A DNA stretch of 64,000 bases, from assembly GCA_934446675.1 (NCBI GenBank), contig CAKSEL010000013.1, positions 1 through 64,000 of the forward strand, written 5' to 3'. The notes below the pieces were generated by a model. It did no database searches. It worked only from the letters and a program-made list of their open reading frames with translations, and had not been told where the DNA came from. The stretch's first letter is position 1. The number at the start of each line of letters is the position of its first letter. Positions 26,101 through 35,755 of this stretch are shown one piece after another. The position numbers were made by a program, and so were the translations under genes. This DNA comes from an uncultured Eubacteriales bacterium (GTDB taxonomy: Bacteria; Bacillota; Clostridia; Oscillospirales; CAG-382).

Positions 26101-26284
26101 TTTACTTTATCCAGACTATACTGTCGGTACCGGAATTGACGAAAACTTGCATATTCACGTCTCACCGGTTCTGCTGCGACTGCGTTTTCCGCCGCAAAGC
26201 ACCCAATACAAGTGCCGCAACGGCATTTTCACAGTCCGCTCTCGGACTTTACCGCCGGTAGGGATATTCTCCCTGCCCTGAAAG
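26101..26284 (-). promoter_or_regulatory. FMN riboswitch (RFN element)
   Basis: On the minus strand the conserved aptamer reads from CAGGGCAGGGAGAATATCCC through CTACCGGCGGTAAAGTCCG, AGCAGAACCGGTGAGA and TACCGACAGTATAGTCTGG, closed by CTTT/AAAG. These are the canonical FMN-aptamer strings. A terminator lies 60 bases downstream and ribU is the next gene, so high FMN should stop uptake. A TATAAT -10 element lies just upstream (about 26286-26291). Confidence 0.95.
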
Positions 26285-26305
26285 ATTATACTGATATTAA
26301 ATTTA

Positions 26306-26341
26306 AACAAATCGGGGCATTGCAGTCAAGCAACACCCCGA
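26306..26341 (-). terminator. Terminator of tuf
   Basis: On the minus strand CGGGGTGTTGC pairs with GCAATGCCCCG, followed by ATTTGTTT. A small CTGCC-TTTG-GGCAG-type hairpin lies between the stop codon and this terminator. Confidence 0.85.
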
Positions 26342-26385
26342 AATACTGCCTTTGGGGCAGAGCGATTCAATTAAAGAATCAATAA

Positions 26386-27585
26386 TTAGCCGAGGATTTC
26401 AGCAACGACGCCGGATCCTACGGTTCTGCCGCCTTCACGAATAGCGAAACGGAGACCCTTTTCCATAGCTACGGGAACGATAAGTTCAACGTTCATATCA
26501 ACGTTATCGCCGGGGTTGCACATTTCAACGCCGTCGGGAAGAGTGATGATACCGGTAACGTCAGTGGTTCTGAAGAAGAACTGAGGTCTGTAATTGGAGA
26601 AGAACGGCTTATGACGTCCGCCTTCCTTTTCGGTAAGAACGTAAACGTGACCAACGAACTTGGTGTGAGGAGTGATGGAACCGGGCTTTGCAAGAACCTG
26701 ACCCTTTTCGATCTCGTTCTTAGCAATACCACGGAGAAGAGCACCGATGTTATCGCCGGCTTCAGCGTAGTCCATCTGCTTGTGGAACATTTCAATACCG
26801 GTAATAGTGGTCTTCTTGGTTTCCTTAAGACCAACGATTTCAACTTCGTCAGCCATCTTTACCTGACCTCTCTCAACTCTACCGGTAGCAACTGTACCAC
26901 GGCCGGAGATGGAGAATACGTCCTCGACAGGCATAAGGAATGTGTCGTCTGCTGCACGAACAGGAGTAGGAATATAGTCGTCAACTGCCTTCATAAGCTC
27001 AAGGATAGGAGCGTATGCAGGATCATTGATGTCGTTGGGAGCATCAAGAGCAGCTCTTGCGGAACCGCGGATGAAGGGGATCTCGTCGCCGGGGAAATCG
27101 TAGGTAGAGAGAAGATCTCTGGTTTCCATTTCAACGAGGTCGAGAAGTTCAGCGTCGTCAACGAGGTCGCACTTGTTGAGGAATACAACCATTGCGGGAA
27201 CGCCAACCTGACGAGCGAGAAGGATATGCTCACGGGTCTGCTGCATAGGTCCGTCTGTACCTGCAACAACGAGGATAGCACCGTCCATCTGAGCTGCACC
27301 GGTGATCATGTTCTTAACGTAGTCAGCATGGCCGGGGCAGTCAACGTGAGCGTAGTGACGCTTTTCGGTCTCGTACTCAACGTGTCTGGTGTTGATCGTG
27401 ATACCTCTTGCTCTTTCTTCCGGAGCGTTATCGATCTGGTCATATGCCATGAACTCGTTATTTCCGTTAAGAAGAGAGAGAGTCTTGGTTATAGCTGCGG
27501 TAAGGGTAGTCTTACCATGGTCAACGTGGCCGATAGTACCAATGTTGACATGGGGCTTGGTTCTTTCAAATTTTGCCTTTGCCAT
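26386..27585 (-). CDS. tuf: Elongation factor Tu
   Basis: A 399-residue GTPase that delivers aminoacyl-tRNA to the ribosome. Motifs are GHVDHGKTT (G1), the switch region ERARGITINT, DCPGH (G3), NKCDLVDD (G4), and a C-terminal barrel ending VGSGVVAEILG. It is last in the str cluster but has its own promoter, which explains high expression. Codon use is strongly biased, as expected for a highly expressed gene. Confidence 0.99.
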   Translation of the reverse strand: MAKAKFERTKPHVNIGTIGHVDHGKTTLTAAITKTLSLLNGNNEFMAYDQIDNAPEERARGITINTRHVEYETEKRHYAHVDCPGHADYVKNMITGAAQMDGAILVVAGTDGPMQQTREHILLARQVGVPAMVVFLNKCDLVDDAELLDLVEMETRDLLSTYDFPGDEIPFIRGSARAALDAPNDINDPAYAPILELMKAVDDYIPTPVRAADDTFLMPVEDVFSISGRGTVATGRVERGQVKMADEVEIVGLKETKKTTITGIEMFHKQMDYAEAGDNIGALLRGIAKNEIEKGQVLAKPGSITPHTKFVGHVYVLTEKEGGRHKPFFSNYRPQFFFRTTDVTGIITLPDGVEMCNPGDNVDMNVELIVPVAMEKGLRFAIREGGRTVGSGVVAEILG

Positions 27586-27636
27586 TTGTAGTTTCCTCCT
27601 TAAAAGTAGAATACTTTAATTTAAATTAACAATATG

Positions 27637-27664
27637 ATTATAACAGAATGTGCGTGTGTGTCAA
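27637..27664 (-). promoter_or_regulatory. Promoter of tuf
   Basis: On the minus strand TTGACA (27659-27664) and TATAAT (27637-27642), spacer 16 bp, lie between fusA and tuf. Confidence 0.85.
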
Positions 27665-27710
27665 TAGAACTAATTGCAGAATTTACAATTTGTTCAACTG
27701 TGACGCACTA

Positions 27711-29822
27711 TTACTGCTGCTTGCCTCTCTGAGCGATAATGGTATCTGCGATATTCTTAGGTACCTGCTCATAGTGGCTGGGTTCCATTACATACTGACC
27801 GCGGCCCTGTGTCTTGGAACGGAGGTCGGTAGCGTAACCGAACATATTTGCCAGCGGAACGAATGCGTGTATCTGCTGAGCACCTGCGATAGGATCCATA
27901 CCCTGGATCTGTCCGCGTCTGGAGTTAAGGTCGCCGATTACGTCGCCCATGTAATCATCGGGCACGGTTACGTTAACCTTCATTATCGGCTCGGTAAGAA
28001 CGGAGCCTGCTTTTCTGAGGGCTTCCTTGAGTGCCATTGAACCGGCAATCTTGAATGCCATTTCGGAAGAGTCGACTTCATGATACGAACCGTCGTACAG
28101 AGTGACCTTAAGGTCAACTACCTGATAGCCTGCGAGTACACCGGACTGCATTGCGCCCTGAATACCTGCGTCAACTGCGGGGATATATTCCTTGGGAATA
28201 GCACCGCCGACAACCTTATTTTCAAAGGTATATCCTGCGCCGGGTTCGTTAGGCTCAACGATAATCTTAACGTGACCGTACTGACCTTTACCGCCGGACT
28301 GACGCGCATATTTCATATCAACGTCAGCGCTCTTTGTGATTGCTTCCTTATAAGCAACCTGAGGCTGACCTACGTTTGCTTCAACCTTGAACTCACGGAG
28401 AAGTCTGTCAACGATAATTTCGAGGTGAAGCTCGCCCATACCTGCGATGATGGTCTGACCGGTTTCCTCATCGGAATAGGTCTTGAAGGTCGGGTCTTCT
28501 TCTGCGAGCTTTGCAAGAGCAATGCCCATCTTTTCCTGACCTGCCTTGGTCTTAGGCTCTATCGCAACTCTGATAACAGGTTCCGGGAATACCATGGACT
28601 CAAGGATTACGGGATGATTTTCGTCACAGAGAGTATCGCCCGTCGTGGTGTTCTTTACACCGATAACGGCTGCAATATCTCCGGCGTAGATCTTGTCCAC
28701 GTCCTCGCGGTGGTTAGCGTGCATGAGCACGATACGTCCGAGTCTTTCGCGGCCTCTCTTGTTGGAGTTATATACGGTAGTACCTGAAGTAAGGGTACCG
28801 GAATAAACTCTGATGAAACACAGACGTCCGATAAACGGGTCTGTTGCGATCTTGAACGCAAGAGCTGCAAACGGCTCTTCGTCGGACGAATGGCGTACAA
28901 CCTCGTTCTCACCTTCGGGGAGATTGGGGTCGATGCCCTTTACGGGCGGAATATCAAGAGGCGAAGGCATATAATCGACGATAGCGTCGAGCAGCTTCTG
29001 AACGCCCTTGTTTCTGTAAGAAGTACCGCATACAACGGGAACCATTGTATTTGCGATAGTGGATTTTCTGATAGCAGCCTTGATTTCATCAACGGTGAAC
29101 TTTTCGCCGTTCATATACTTTTCAAAGAGTGCTTCGTCAACCTCTGCGACATGTTCTTCAAGCTCTGCTCTGTACTTGTCTGCAAGCTCCTTCATGTCGT
29201 CGGGTATATCTGTTACCTTGATGTCCGTACCGAGGTCGTTTGTGAATATAAACGCCTTCATGAGGACAAGGTCGATAACGCCGGTGAAAGTATCTTCAGC
29301 TCCGATAGGAAGCTGGATCGGCACTGCGTTAGCATGGAGTCTTTCGTGCATCATGTCGATAACGCGATAGAAGTTCGCGCCCATGATGTCCATTTTGTTA
29401 ACGTATGCCATACGCGGAACCTTATATTCGTCCGCCTGACGCCAAACAGTCTCGGACTGAGGCTCAACGCCGCCCTTTGCACAGAATACTGTAACAGAGC
29501 CGTCGAGAACCTTCAGCGAACGCTGAACTTCAACGGTGAAGTCAACGTGGCCGGGGGTATCAATGATGTTGATTCTGTGAGGAACATACTGTTTCTCTTC
29601 ACCCGACCAGAAACAGGTCGTTGCAGCGGAGGTAATTGTAATACCTCTTTCCTGCTCCTGTTCCATCCAGTCCATTGTTGCAGCGCCGTCGTGAGTTTCA
29701 CCGATCTTATGGTTTTTGCCGGTGTAATACAAAATACGTTCGGTAGTTGTAGTTTTTCCGGCGTCGATATGAGCCATTATACCAATGTTTCTGGTATGCT
29801 CAAGTGAACAACTTCTCGGCAT
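27711..29822 (-). CDS. fusA: Elongation factor G
   Basis: A 703-residue translocation GTPase. G1 is AHIDAGKTTTTERIL, the switch I segment contains EQERGITITSAATT, G3 is DTPGHVDF and G4 is NKMD. The C-terminal domain IV-V segment has RRGQIQGMD and FGYATDLRSKTQGRG. The order rpsL-rpsG-fusA-tuf is the conserved str operon. Confidence 0.99.
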   Translation of the reverse strand: MPRSCSLEHTRNIGIMAHIDAGKTTTTERILYYTGKNHKIGETHDGAATMDWMEQEQERGITITSAATTCFWSGEEKQYVPHRINIIDTPGHVDFTVEVQRSLKVLDGSVTVFCAKGGVEPQSETVWRQADEYKVPRMAYVNKMDIMGANFYRVIDMMHERLHANAVPIQLPIGAEDTFTGVIDLVLMKAFIFTNDLGTDIKVTDIPDDMKELADKYRAELEEHVAEVDEALFEKYMNGEKFTVDEIKAAIRKSTIANTMVPVVCGTSYRNKGVQKLLDAIVDYMPSPLDIPPVKGIDPNLPEGENEVVRHSSDEEPFAALAFKIATDPFIGRLCFIRVYSGTLTSGTTVYNSNKRGRERLGRIVLMHANHREDVDKIYAGDIAAVIGVKNTTTGDTLCDENHPVILESMVFPEPVIRVAIEPKTKAGQEKMGIALAKLAEEDPTFKTYSDEETGQTIIAGMGELHLEIIVDRLLREFKVEANVGQPQVAYKEAITKSADVDMKYARQSGGKGQYGHVKIIVEPNEPGAGYTFENKVVGGAIPKEYIPAVDAGIQGAMQSGVLAGYQVVDLKVTLYDGSYHEVDSSEMAFKIAGSMALKEALRKAGSVLTEPIMKVNVTVPDDYMGDVIGDLNSRRGQIQGMDPIAGAQQIHAFVPLANMFGYATDLRSKTQGRGQYVMEPSHYEQVPKNIADTIIAQRGKQQ

Positions 29823-29839
29823 TGCGTTTTCTCCTTAAA

Positions 29840-30307
29840 TCAATATCTGTAATGAGCGAACGCCTTGTTTGCGTCTGCCATCTTATGGGTATCTTCACGC
29901 TTCTTTACAGCGGATCCGAGTCCGTTGCAAGCGTCCATTATCTCGCCCGCGAGACGTTCAGCCATCTTCTTTTCGCTTCTGGCACGCGAATATGTGGTCA
30001 GCCAGCGAAGTCCGAGGGTCTGTCTTCTTTCGGGTCTTACTTCGATCGGCACCTGGTATGTCGAACCGCCTACACGGCGAGCCTTGACTTCCAGCACCGG
30101 CATAATGTTTTCGAGAGCCTTCTGGAATGCTTCCAGCGGATCTCCCATCTTTTCATTTATGATCGCAAATGCGTCATAGACAATTTTCTGAGCTACGCCC
30201 TTCTTACCGTCGTACATAATGTTATTGATAAGCTTTGTTACAAGCTTGGAATTGTACATAGGATCGGGCAGTACGTCTCTCTTGGGTACATTACCTCTTC
30301 TCGGCAC
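29840..30307 (-). CDS. rpsG: Ribosomal protein S7
   Basis: A 155-residue S7 that nucleates assembly of the 30S head. It begins PRRGNVPKRDVLPDP after a GTG start at 30307, which has GGAGGG 7 bases upstream. A longer in-frame ATG would add 11 residues with no family match and is rejected. FusA follows after 17 bp. Confidence 0.97.
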   Translation of the reverse strand: MPRRGNVPKRDVLPDPMYNSKLVTKLINNIMYDGKKGVAQKIVYDAFAIINEKMGDPLEAFQKALENIMPVLEVKARRVGGSTYQVPIEVRPERRQTLGLRWLTTYSRARSEKKMAERLAGEIMDACNGLGSAVKKREDTHKMADANKAFAHYRY

Positions 30308-30487
30308 TTGTATTCCCTCCTTCACAAAAAATGAATTCACAGGTACTCGAAATGATTACCGTATTCCGTCAGCACTTTCTAATGAGGCAAGCACCTTTAT
30401 TTAAAGTGCGGCAACCTCTTTAAAATACCAACCGACACTCCGCTGAATTAAACGAAGCGTCCGAAAAGAAAAAGTCAGATCAAAAAA

Positions 30488-30910
30488 TTACTTCTTTGCA
30501 GCTTTTTCACGCTTTGCGCCGTACTTGGAACGCGACTGATTTCTCTTGGCAACGCCCTGAGTATCGAGAGTTCCGCGAATGATGTGGTAACGGACACCGG
30601 GCAGGTCCTTAACTCTTCCGCCTCTGATGAGTACGACAGAGTGTTCCTGAAGGTTATGTCCGATTCCGGGGATATACGAGGTAACTTCAATACCGTTGGT
30701 AAGGCGGACTCTTGCGATCTTACGAAGAGCAGAGTTAGGCTTTTTAGGGGTCTTTGTCGAAACCTTTGTGCAAACGCCTCTCTTCTGAGGTGCGCTTACG
30801 TCGGTCGTTCTCTTTGTAAGGGTGTTGAGACCTTTCTGGAGAGCAGGAGACTTAGACTTGTAGGAAGCCTGTTCACGTCCTTTTCTGACTAACTGGTTGA
30901 ATGTTGGCAT
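30488..30910 (-). CDS. rpsL: Ribosomal protein S12
   Basis: A 140-residue S12 of the decoding centre. It begins MPTFNQLVRKGR and contains TPKKPNSALRKIARVRL, with lysine at the position where mutations give streptomycin resistance, so the wild-type form is seen. The second sensitive region reads PGVRYHIIRGTLD. AAAGGAG lies before the ATG at 30910; an upstream in-frame start is not family-like. Confidence 0.98.
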   Translation of the reverse strand: MPTFNQLVRKGREQASYKSKSPALQKGLNTLTKRTTDVSAPQKRGVCTKVSTKTPKKPNSALRKIARVRLTNGIEVTSYIPGIGHNLQEHSVVLIRGGRVKDLPGVRYHIIRGTLDTQGVAKRNQSRSKYGAKREKAAKK

Positions 30911-30992
30911 ACCGCAGCTCCTTTCAAAATTATTATCAATTTCGTGTATTTTTATGCCATTCCGACACTTAAACACACTAATCAACTATTGA

Positions 30993-31021
30993 ATTCTACT
31001 ACAACAGTTCCGTTTTGTCAA
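30993..31021 (-). promoter_or_regulatory. Promoter of the rpsL-rpsG-fusA operon
   Basis: On the minus strand TTGACA (31016-31021) and TAGAAT (30993-30998) with a 17-bp spacer. Confidence 0.85.
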
Positions 31022-31130
31022 GAGTTTTTTAAAAAAATGCGTAATTTGATCGTTCAAACAGCGGTTATATCGCAAAAATATGTTTCGGAACCGTCTGTAA
31101 GTACGTATTTTTTCAATCACGCAAAAAACC

Positions 31131-33893
31131 TTATGCATTTTGCGTGACGTCCAATGTTTTTTCTTTTTCTGTGACCGTCGTCAAAACGCCCTCTTCTTTC
31201 TTTATCCTTTCTATTTCCTCCTCAATAATTCTGCCGAAGGTTTTTTCGTCGATCTCGGATTCCGCAACCTTTTCCGCAGCAACGGATTTATCTGCAAAAA
31301 CGTCAAATACAAGCTGTTTTTGCTCAAGTATCTCATTAATATGCTCATCAACGGTATCTTCGCACAGCAATCTGTAAACCAGCACGCTCCTTGCCTGTCC
31401 CATACGGTAGGCACGCGAAACAGCCTGGTTTTCAACAGAGGGTTTAAACTGAGGCTCGCAGATAATAACAACACTGGCGGACTGAATGTTAAGTCCCGTT
31501 CCGCCGGACTGAATCTGCGAACAAAGTACAGTTCCGGCAGGAGCTTTGTCAAACTCATCAATAATCTCCTGGCGCCTCTGCGGAGAAATACGTCCGTTGA
31601 TCGGATTGAGACACCTTGTTCCCAAATAATCATGTATCTTTTTTATTGTATCGAGGAAGAACGAGAACACCAGTATTTTTCGTCCCTCACTTTCCGCCTC
31701 GTTTATTATTTCCATAAGCTTCTGAGCCTTGCATGAATCGTCAAGATCATCAACCTGCCACGAAAGCCTGCGGATTTCCATATAATTTTTACCAAATAAA
31801 CTTCTTATATACTCCGAGCGTTCATTCTCAGACGTGAGCTGGCACCACTCATTCTTTTCGATAAGCTCCGGCAATTCCGTAAGCACATCTTCTCTTTTTC
31901 TGCGGTAATAGACAGGCGCGATTTTTTCTCTGAACTGCGGCGCAGCCGACATAAATGCAATACCGCTTATCTGCTTCGCGATTTCCGGGCGAAGAACTTC
32001 AATCAGGGAAATCATTTCTTCAACATTGTTTTCAAGCGCCGTACCCGTCATAAACAGTATTCTTTTTGCAAACGAGCACAGTGCTCTGACATTTTTTGAT
32101 CTGGCAGCGTTTATATTCTTTATAAAATGCGCCTCGTCCACAACAATCATATCAAATTTAAACTCATCTTCAAATTCAAAAATTCCGGTGGTTTCAAATG
32201 TTGTTACAGCAACTCCTCCGTTTTTCCGCCACGCTTTCAAAGCACCCGCACGTCCCGGTCCGTGAACCTTTATCACTCTGAGTTTGCTCTTGGAAGCAAT
32301 TTCCTTGCACCAGTTAGGCAAAACACTTGCGGGGCATACAACAATAAAGTGCGCAGCCCCGACGTTTTTCAGCGAAACCATTGCGGCAATCGCCTGTACG
32401 GTTTTTCCGAGACCCATTTCATCACCGAGCAGAACGCGTCCCTGGTGCAAAATATATTTTACGCCCCATTCCTGATAACGTCTGAGTTCGCAGTTCAGTC
32501 CGTCCGGGAAAAAGCACTCATCCTGGATTTCACGCGCCAGTTCCTCCGGCAAACCGTACAAAACATCATCATTTCCGAGAAGTCCCGGAACGATTTCCTC
32601 AAGAATATTGTAATACGAAATTGAGTTTTCGGAAAAATCCGCCCAGATATCCGAGTTTTTCGGCAGAGCCGTTCTTTCAAGTTCAGAGATAAGAACATTT
32701 GCGGTATGTATATACTCATCACACGCCTGTCCCGAAAGGAACTCATAAGATTCCTGCATTTCGGATTTCTCCGCAGCGCTGTAAAACAGCCATTCCTTAC
32801 AGTTTCCGGCTTTCTTCAAATTTGCAGCCGCGCTTTCAATCTGCGCGCCGGACGCATTTTTCAGTTCATTTATGCGCGCAATGGTTTCCGACTTCTTTCT
32901 GTACAAGTACAACACCGAAACAAGTTTCCCGGATTCCTTTGTTTTATTGTCAAAGCTGAGTTTTATCTTTACTTCGCTTTGTGCCTTTAACGCAAAATTT
33001 TTTGCGGTTTTCTTTATTGTATAAGCGGCATCTTCGCTGATTCCGTAAACGGACATAAGCTGATATTCCTGAGCCGCATACAAATCCGCCATAGAATTAT
33101 ATCCGGCATCGCGAAGCGCCTTTACACGTATTCCGCCCTTTTCCCTGTTCAGTTCTTCAACGGGAATTGCTCTCAGTATATTAAGAGTTTCGGCGGCCGC
33201 CATTTTTTCCGCCGCTTTTTTTATATCATCTTTCAGCGGCTGCACGGATTCTTCCGCAGCACTTAGTCTTTCTCCGGACTTCAGCACATCGGCAATAAGG
33301 TTTTCAATTTCAGGTAATTTTCGTCTCGAAACCGACGGCGAACAGCGTTTAAAAGCCTTATGATACTCAGGTATGCGCGTATAAAAATCATTTAATATGT
33401 CCGGCGGCAGATTCTTCTCCTGACCGCTTATACTGTCGTCAAGTATTTTAATGAGCTGCGTATAATTTGCGTCACGGAGTTTTTCGGTGAGATATTCATA
33501 CGCTTCGTTAGCCGAATTTTTCTTCTGCTGAGACGAAAAAGCTCCGAAAACACCCGTAACAGCCGACAGTGCGCCGATCGCTGCATTTATATCATCAGCA
33601 TTATTGCGCTTTATCGACATACATTCCGTTACAAGCGGACTTAATGCAATATACATATAAATTGATTCGGCAAGCTGAGACAAGCTTAAATCGTCAGAAT
33701 CCGATTTTCCATAGATAAGCTCATCGCGTTCAATTCTCTGAAAAGTACCGTTTATATCGAGCTTATCCGACAGTTCGGCTATCTTTTCTTTGTATTTATC
33801 CAAAACGCCGATGCATTTCAAAAGTTTCTCAAGCAGTTCTTTATGCTGTTTTATAAGCAACTTTGCGTCCTTTGATGTAAAATTCCGTGCCAA
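31131..33893 (-). CDS. SNF2-family DEAD-box ATPase with unusual N-terminal half
   Basis: A 920-residue protein. The C-terminal half is an SNF2-type double-stranded-DNA translocase. Walker A is GDEMGLGKTVQAIAA (about residues 490-505), the DEAH motif is MIVVDEAHFIKN, and the helicase C domain has SQIQSGGTGLNIQSASVVI and AYRMGQARSVLVYRL. The N-terminal half (about 1-460) is helical. It includes a possible helix-hairpin-helix (AGYNSMADLYAAQEYQLMSV) and matches nothing I recognise. The TTG at 33893 is chosen because GGAGG lies 6 bases upstream. It may remodel DNA-protein complexes; a defence role is possible but no defence neighbours are seen. Confidence 0.85.
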   Translation of the reverse strand: MARNFTSKDAKLLIKQHKELLEKLLKCIGVLDKYKEKIAELSDKLDINGTFQRIERDELIYGKSDSDDLSLSQLAESIYMYIALSPLVTECMSIKRNNADDINAAIGALSAVTGVFGAFSSQQKKNSANEAYEYLTEKLRDANYTQLIKILDDSISGQEKNLPPDILNDFYTRIPEYHKAFKRCSPSVSRRKLPEIENLIADVLKSGERLSAAEESVQPLKDDIKKAAEKMAAAETLNILRAIPVEELNREKGGIRVKALRDAGYNSMADLYAAQEYQLMSVYGISEDAAYTIKKTAKNFALKAQSEVKIKLSFDNKTKESGKLVSVLYLYRKKSETIARINELKNASGAQIESAAANLKKAGNCKEWLFYSAAEKSEMQESYEFLSGQACDEYIHTANVLISELERTALPKNSDIWADFSENSISYYNILEEIVPGLLGNDDVLYGLPEELAREIQDECFFPDGLNCELRRYQEWGVKYILHQGRVLLGDEMGLGKTVQAIAAMVSLKNVGAAHFIVVCPASVLPNWCKEIASKSKLRVIKVHGPGRAGALKAWRKNGGVAVTTFETTGIFEFEDEFKFDMIVVDEAHFIKNINAARSKNVRALCSFAKRILFMTGTALENNVEEMISLIEVLRPEIAKQISGIAFMSAAPQFREKIAPVYYRRKREDVLTELPELIEKNEWCQLTSENERSEYIRSLFGKNYMEIRRLSWQVDDLDDSCKAQKLMEIINEAESEGRKILVFSFFLDTIKKIHDYLGTRCLNPINGRISPQRRQEIIDEFDKAPAGTVLCSQIQSGGTGLNIQSASVVIICEPQFKPSVENQAVSRAYRMGQARSVLVYRLLCEDTVDEHINEILEQKQLVFDVFADKSVAAEKVAESEIDEKTFGRIIEEEIERIKKEEGVLTTVTEKEKTLDVTQNA

Positions 33894-34062
33894 AACAAAC
33901 CTCCGACTTATTAACAATCAAAATTTCAAATTACAGTTTCTCGAATCTGCATTTTATAATATATCATATATCCATCGAAAATTCAACAAAAAACTGCCCC
34001 GGCATACTCCGTTTTCCTTCGCCATATATTCACACCGAAATTTTGTCAGCCGCGTATTCTTT

Positions 34063-34098
34063 GCGCAAAAAACCCGCCGGCTGTAAAAAACCGGCAGG
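34063..34098 (-). terminator. Terminator of the G-x-x-x repeat protein gene
   Basis: On the minus strand CCTGCCGG pairs with CCGGCGGG around a T-rich loop, followed by six T. This ends the two-component/repeat-protein unit. Confidence 0.8.
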
Positions 34099-34140
34099 TC
34101 TGCATTATATCCGTCGTTTCTTGGGCGGACAGAACCGCAT

Positions 34141-34467
34141 TTATCTGAGTTCTCCGTTTACAAGTCCCTTTTTGAGACCGTTTTTAAGTCCGTTTGCCGT
34201 ACCCTTGGAAAGTCCGTTTTTAGCTCCGTCTTTAAGACCTGCTTTAAGCCCTTCCTTCTTTCCTTCTTTGAGTCCCTGTTTCGCACCGCCGGCAAGACCG
34301 TTCTTATATCCGTCTTTGAGTCCGTTTTTGAGACCTTCTTCAAGCACGGTCACGGTTTTGACGCCGCTGTTTTCCGTATCGGTCTCCTGCGCTCCGGCGC
34401 ATACCGCCGCAGCCGTGCAGATGCATAATGCAGCAAGGGCGCCTGCTATGATTCTGGTTTTTTTCAT
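34141..34467 (-). CDS. Secreted protein of 16 G-x-x-x repeats
   Basis: A 108-residue protein with a signal peptide (KKTRIIAGALAALCICTAAA, cut probably near AGA-Q) and then glycine at every fourth position from 45 to 105 without a break. Examples of the units are GLKN, GLKD, GYKN, GAKQ, GLKE, GLSK and GTAN, so the tail is strongly lysine-rich. Such spacing puts glycine along one face of a helix, the GxxxG packing pattern. The family is not recognised. It lies about 110 bp downstream of a sensor kinase gene on the same strand, so it may belong to that unit. AGAGG precedes the ATG. Confidence 0.75.
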   Translation of the reverse strand: MKKTRIIAGALAALCICTAAAVCAGAQETDTENSGVKTVTVLEEGLKNGLKDGYKNGLAGGAKQGLKEGKKEGLKAGLKDGAKNGLSKGTANGLKNGLKKGLVNGELR

Positions 34468-34579
34468 GACTGATTACCTCTTTCTTATAAATTTAAAATT
34501 TATATCAAGAAAGGCGGCGCGCTTGCTTTTCTTAACATCTCATTTTCCGCACCGCGTATTCCCGCGGCGTTTTCACGGC

Positions 34580-35755
34580 TTATTTCAGTATTGCCGTGGC
34601 TCTGAAAACATCTTTCCGCGGCATATCTATAACCAGCTTTCCCCCGTGGTTCTGCGCAACCGCATTTGCCACCGAAAGCCCTATTCCGAAGCCTTTGACG
34701 CCGGAATTTTCTCCTGTACGGTAAAATCTGTCTGACAGCCGCGAAAGTTTTTCCTTATCAATATACTGTGCGGTATTCTCAACCGTAAATCTCACTCCCT
34801 TATGCTCGCGCACAAGGCTTACGCGTATTTTTCCGCCGTCGGTACAGTATTTGAAGGCGTTATCCGCAAGAGCCGACATAAGTTCTCTTACCGCGTTCTG
34901 ATCTCCGTTGTACGAAAGACCCGGGATTATGTCTGTTTCAAGCGTTTTTCCCTTTTCAAGCGCCACGGCACGGTAGGAATCGCAGATGTCAGACGCAAGA
35001 TCCGATACGGGAAATTCTATTCTGACAATGCCCGTGCTCTGTTCCTCGGCGCGTGCAAGATACACAAGCTTTCGCGTCATTTCTGTCATATACGACGTCT
35101 GCTTCATTATATCCGACAGCCATTCGTTCTCTCCGATTTCGGATTCAAGCAGCTGTGCATCTGCGTTTATCACGGTAAGCGGAGTTTTAAGCTCATGGCT
35201 TGCTGAGGTTATAAATTCCTTTTGTTTCTGCCTGTTTTTTACAATCGGCGACACGACCTTGCCGGAAACCGCAGCTAAAACCGCCGTCATAAAGACAATA
35301 CCCGACGCAGACACGATTATGAGCGTTGCGCAATTTCCGCGGAAAGCCTCAAGAGCCATAAAACGCGACAGAAACGTTATTTTTATCTTTCCGTTCTGCC
35401 TTATTACCGCGTAACGGTATCCGTCCTCATATCCGGCAAGAGTTTTTTTGGCTATGACACTCTTTGCGTATTCCGCCGCCTTTTTTCTTCTCACAAGCGA
35501 CGTATGCGACAGATCCGTTTCGGTCTTTTTGCTCTGTATATCGTATGTCACTTCAAAATACCGGGCGTCGCCGATTTCGGGAGAATCCGAACCGCTTTGA
35601 ACAAGCCCGATTATCCTGTCGGCTTTGCGCGTTATCTGACTGTAATTTCTGTAAATGCTGAAAGAAACTATCACGGTCTGCAAAACCGCAAGAGCTGCGG
35701 CGGCTATGAGAACAAATCTCATCTGAAGACGAAACTTAACGGAAAACTTTTTCAC
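34580..35755 (-). CDS. Membrane sensor histidine kinase
   Basis: A 391-residue kinase with membrane segments at about 12-33 and 142-164 around a small extracellular domain. The phosphoacceptor helix is FITSASHELKTPLTVINADA and the ATPase domain has ALADNAFKYCTDGGK, VENTAQYID and GFGIGLSVANAVAQ. It starts at a GTG overlapping the regulator's stop (GTGA), so translation was coupled to that gene. The partner regulator is truncated, which leaves the phosphorelay without a normal output. Confidence 0.9.
   Translation of the reverse strand: MKKFSVKFRLQMRFVLIAAAALAVLQTVIVSFSIYRNYSQITRKADRIIGLVQSGSDSPEIGDARYFEVTYDIQSKKTETDLSHTSLVRRKKAAEYAKSVIAKKTLAGYEDGYRYAVIRQNGKIKITFLSRFMALEAFRGNCATLIIVSASGIVFMTAVLAAVSGKVVSPIVKNRQKQKEFITSASHELKTPLTVINADAQLLESEIGENEWLSDIMKQTSYMTEMTRKLVYLARAEEQSTGIVRIEFPVSDLASDICDSYRAVALEKGKTLETDIIPGLSYNGDQNAVRELMSALADNAFKYCTDGGKIRVSLVREHKGVRFTVENTAQYIDKEKLSRLSDRFYRTGENSGVKGFGIGLSVANAVAQNHGGKLVIDMPRKDVFRATAILK

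Noticed and set aside
26611..27591. Long plus-strand frames opposite tuf and fusA
   Set aside because: They are antisense shadows caused by strong codon bias in the real genes.
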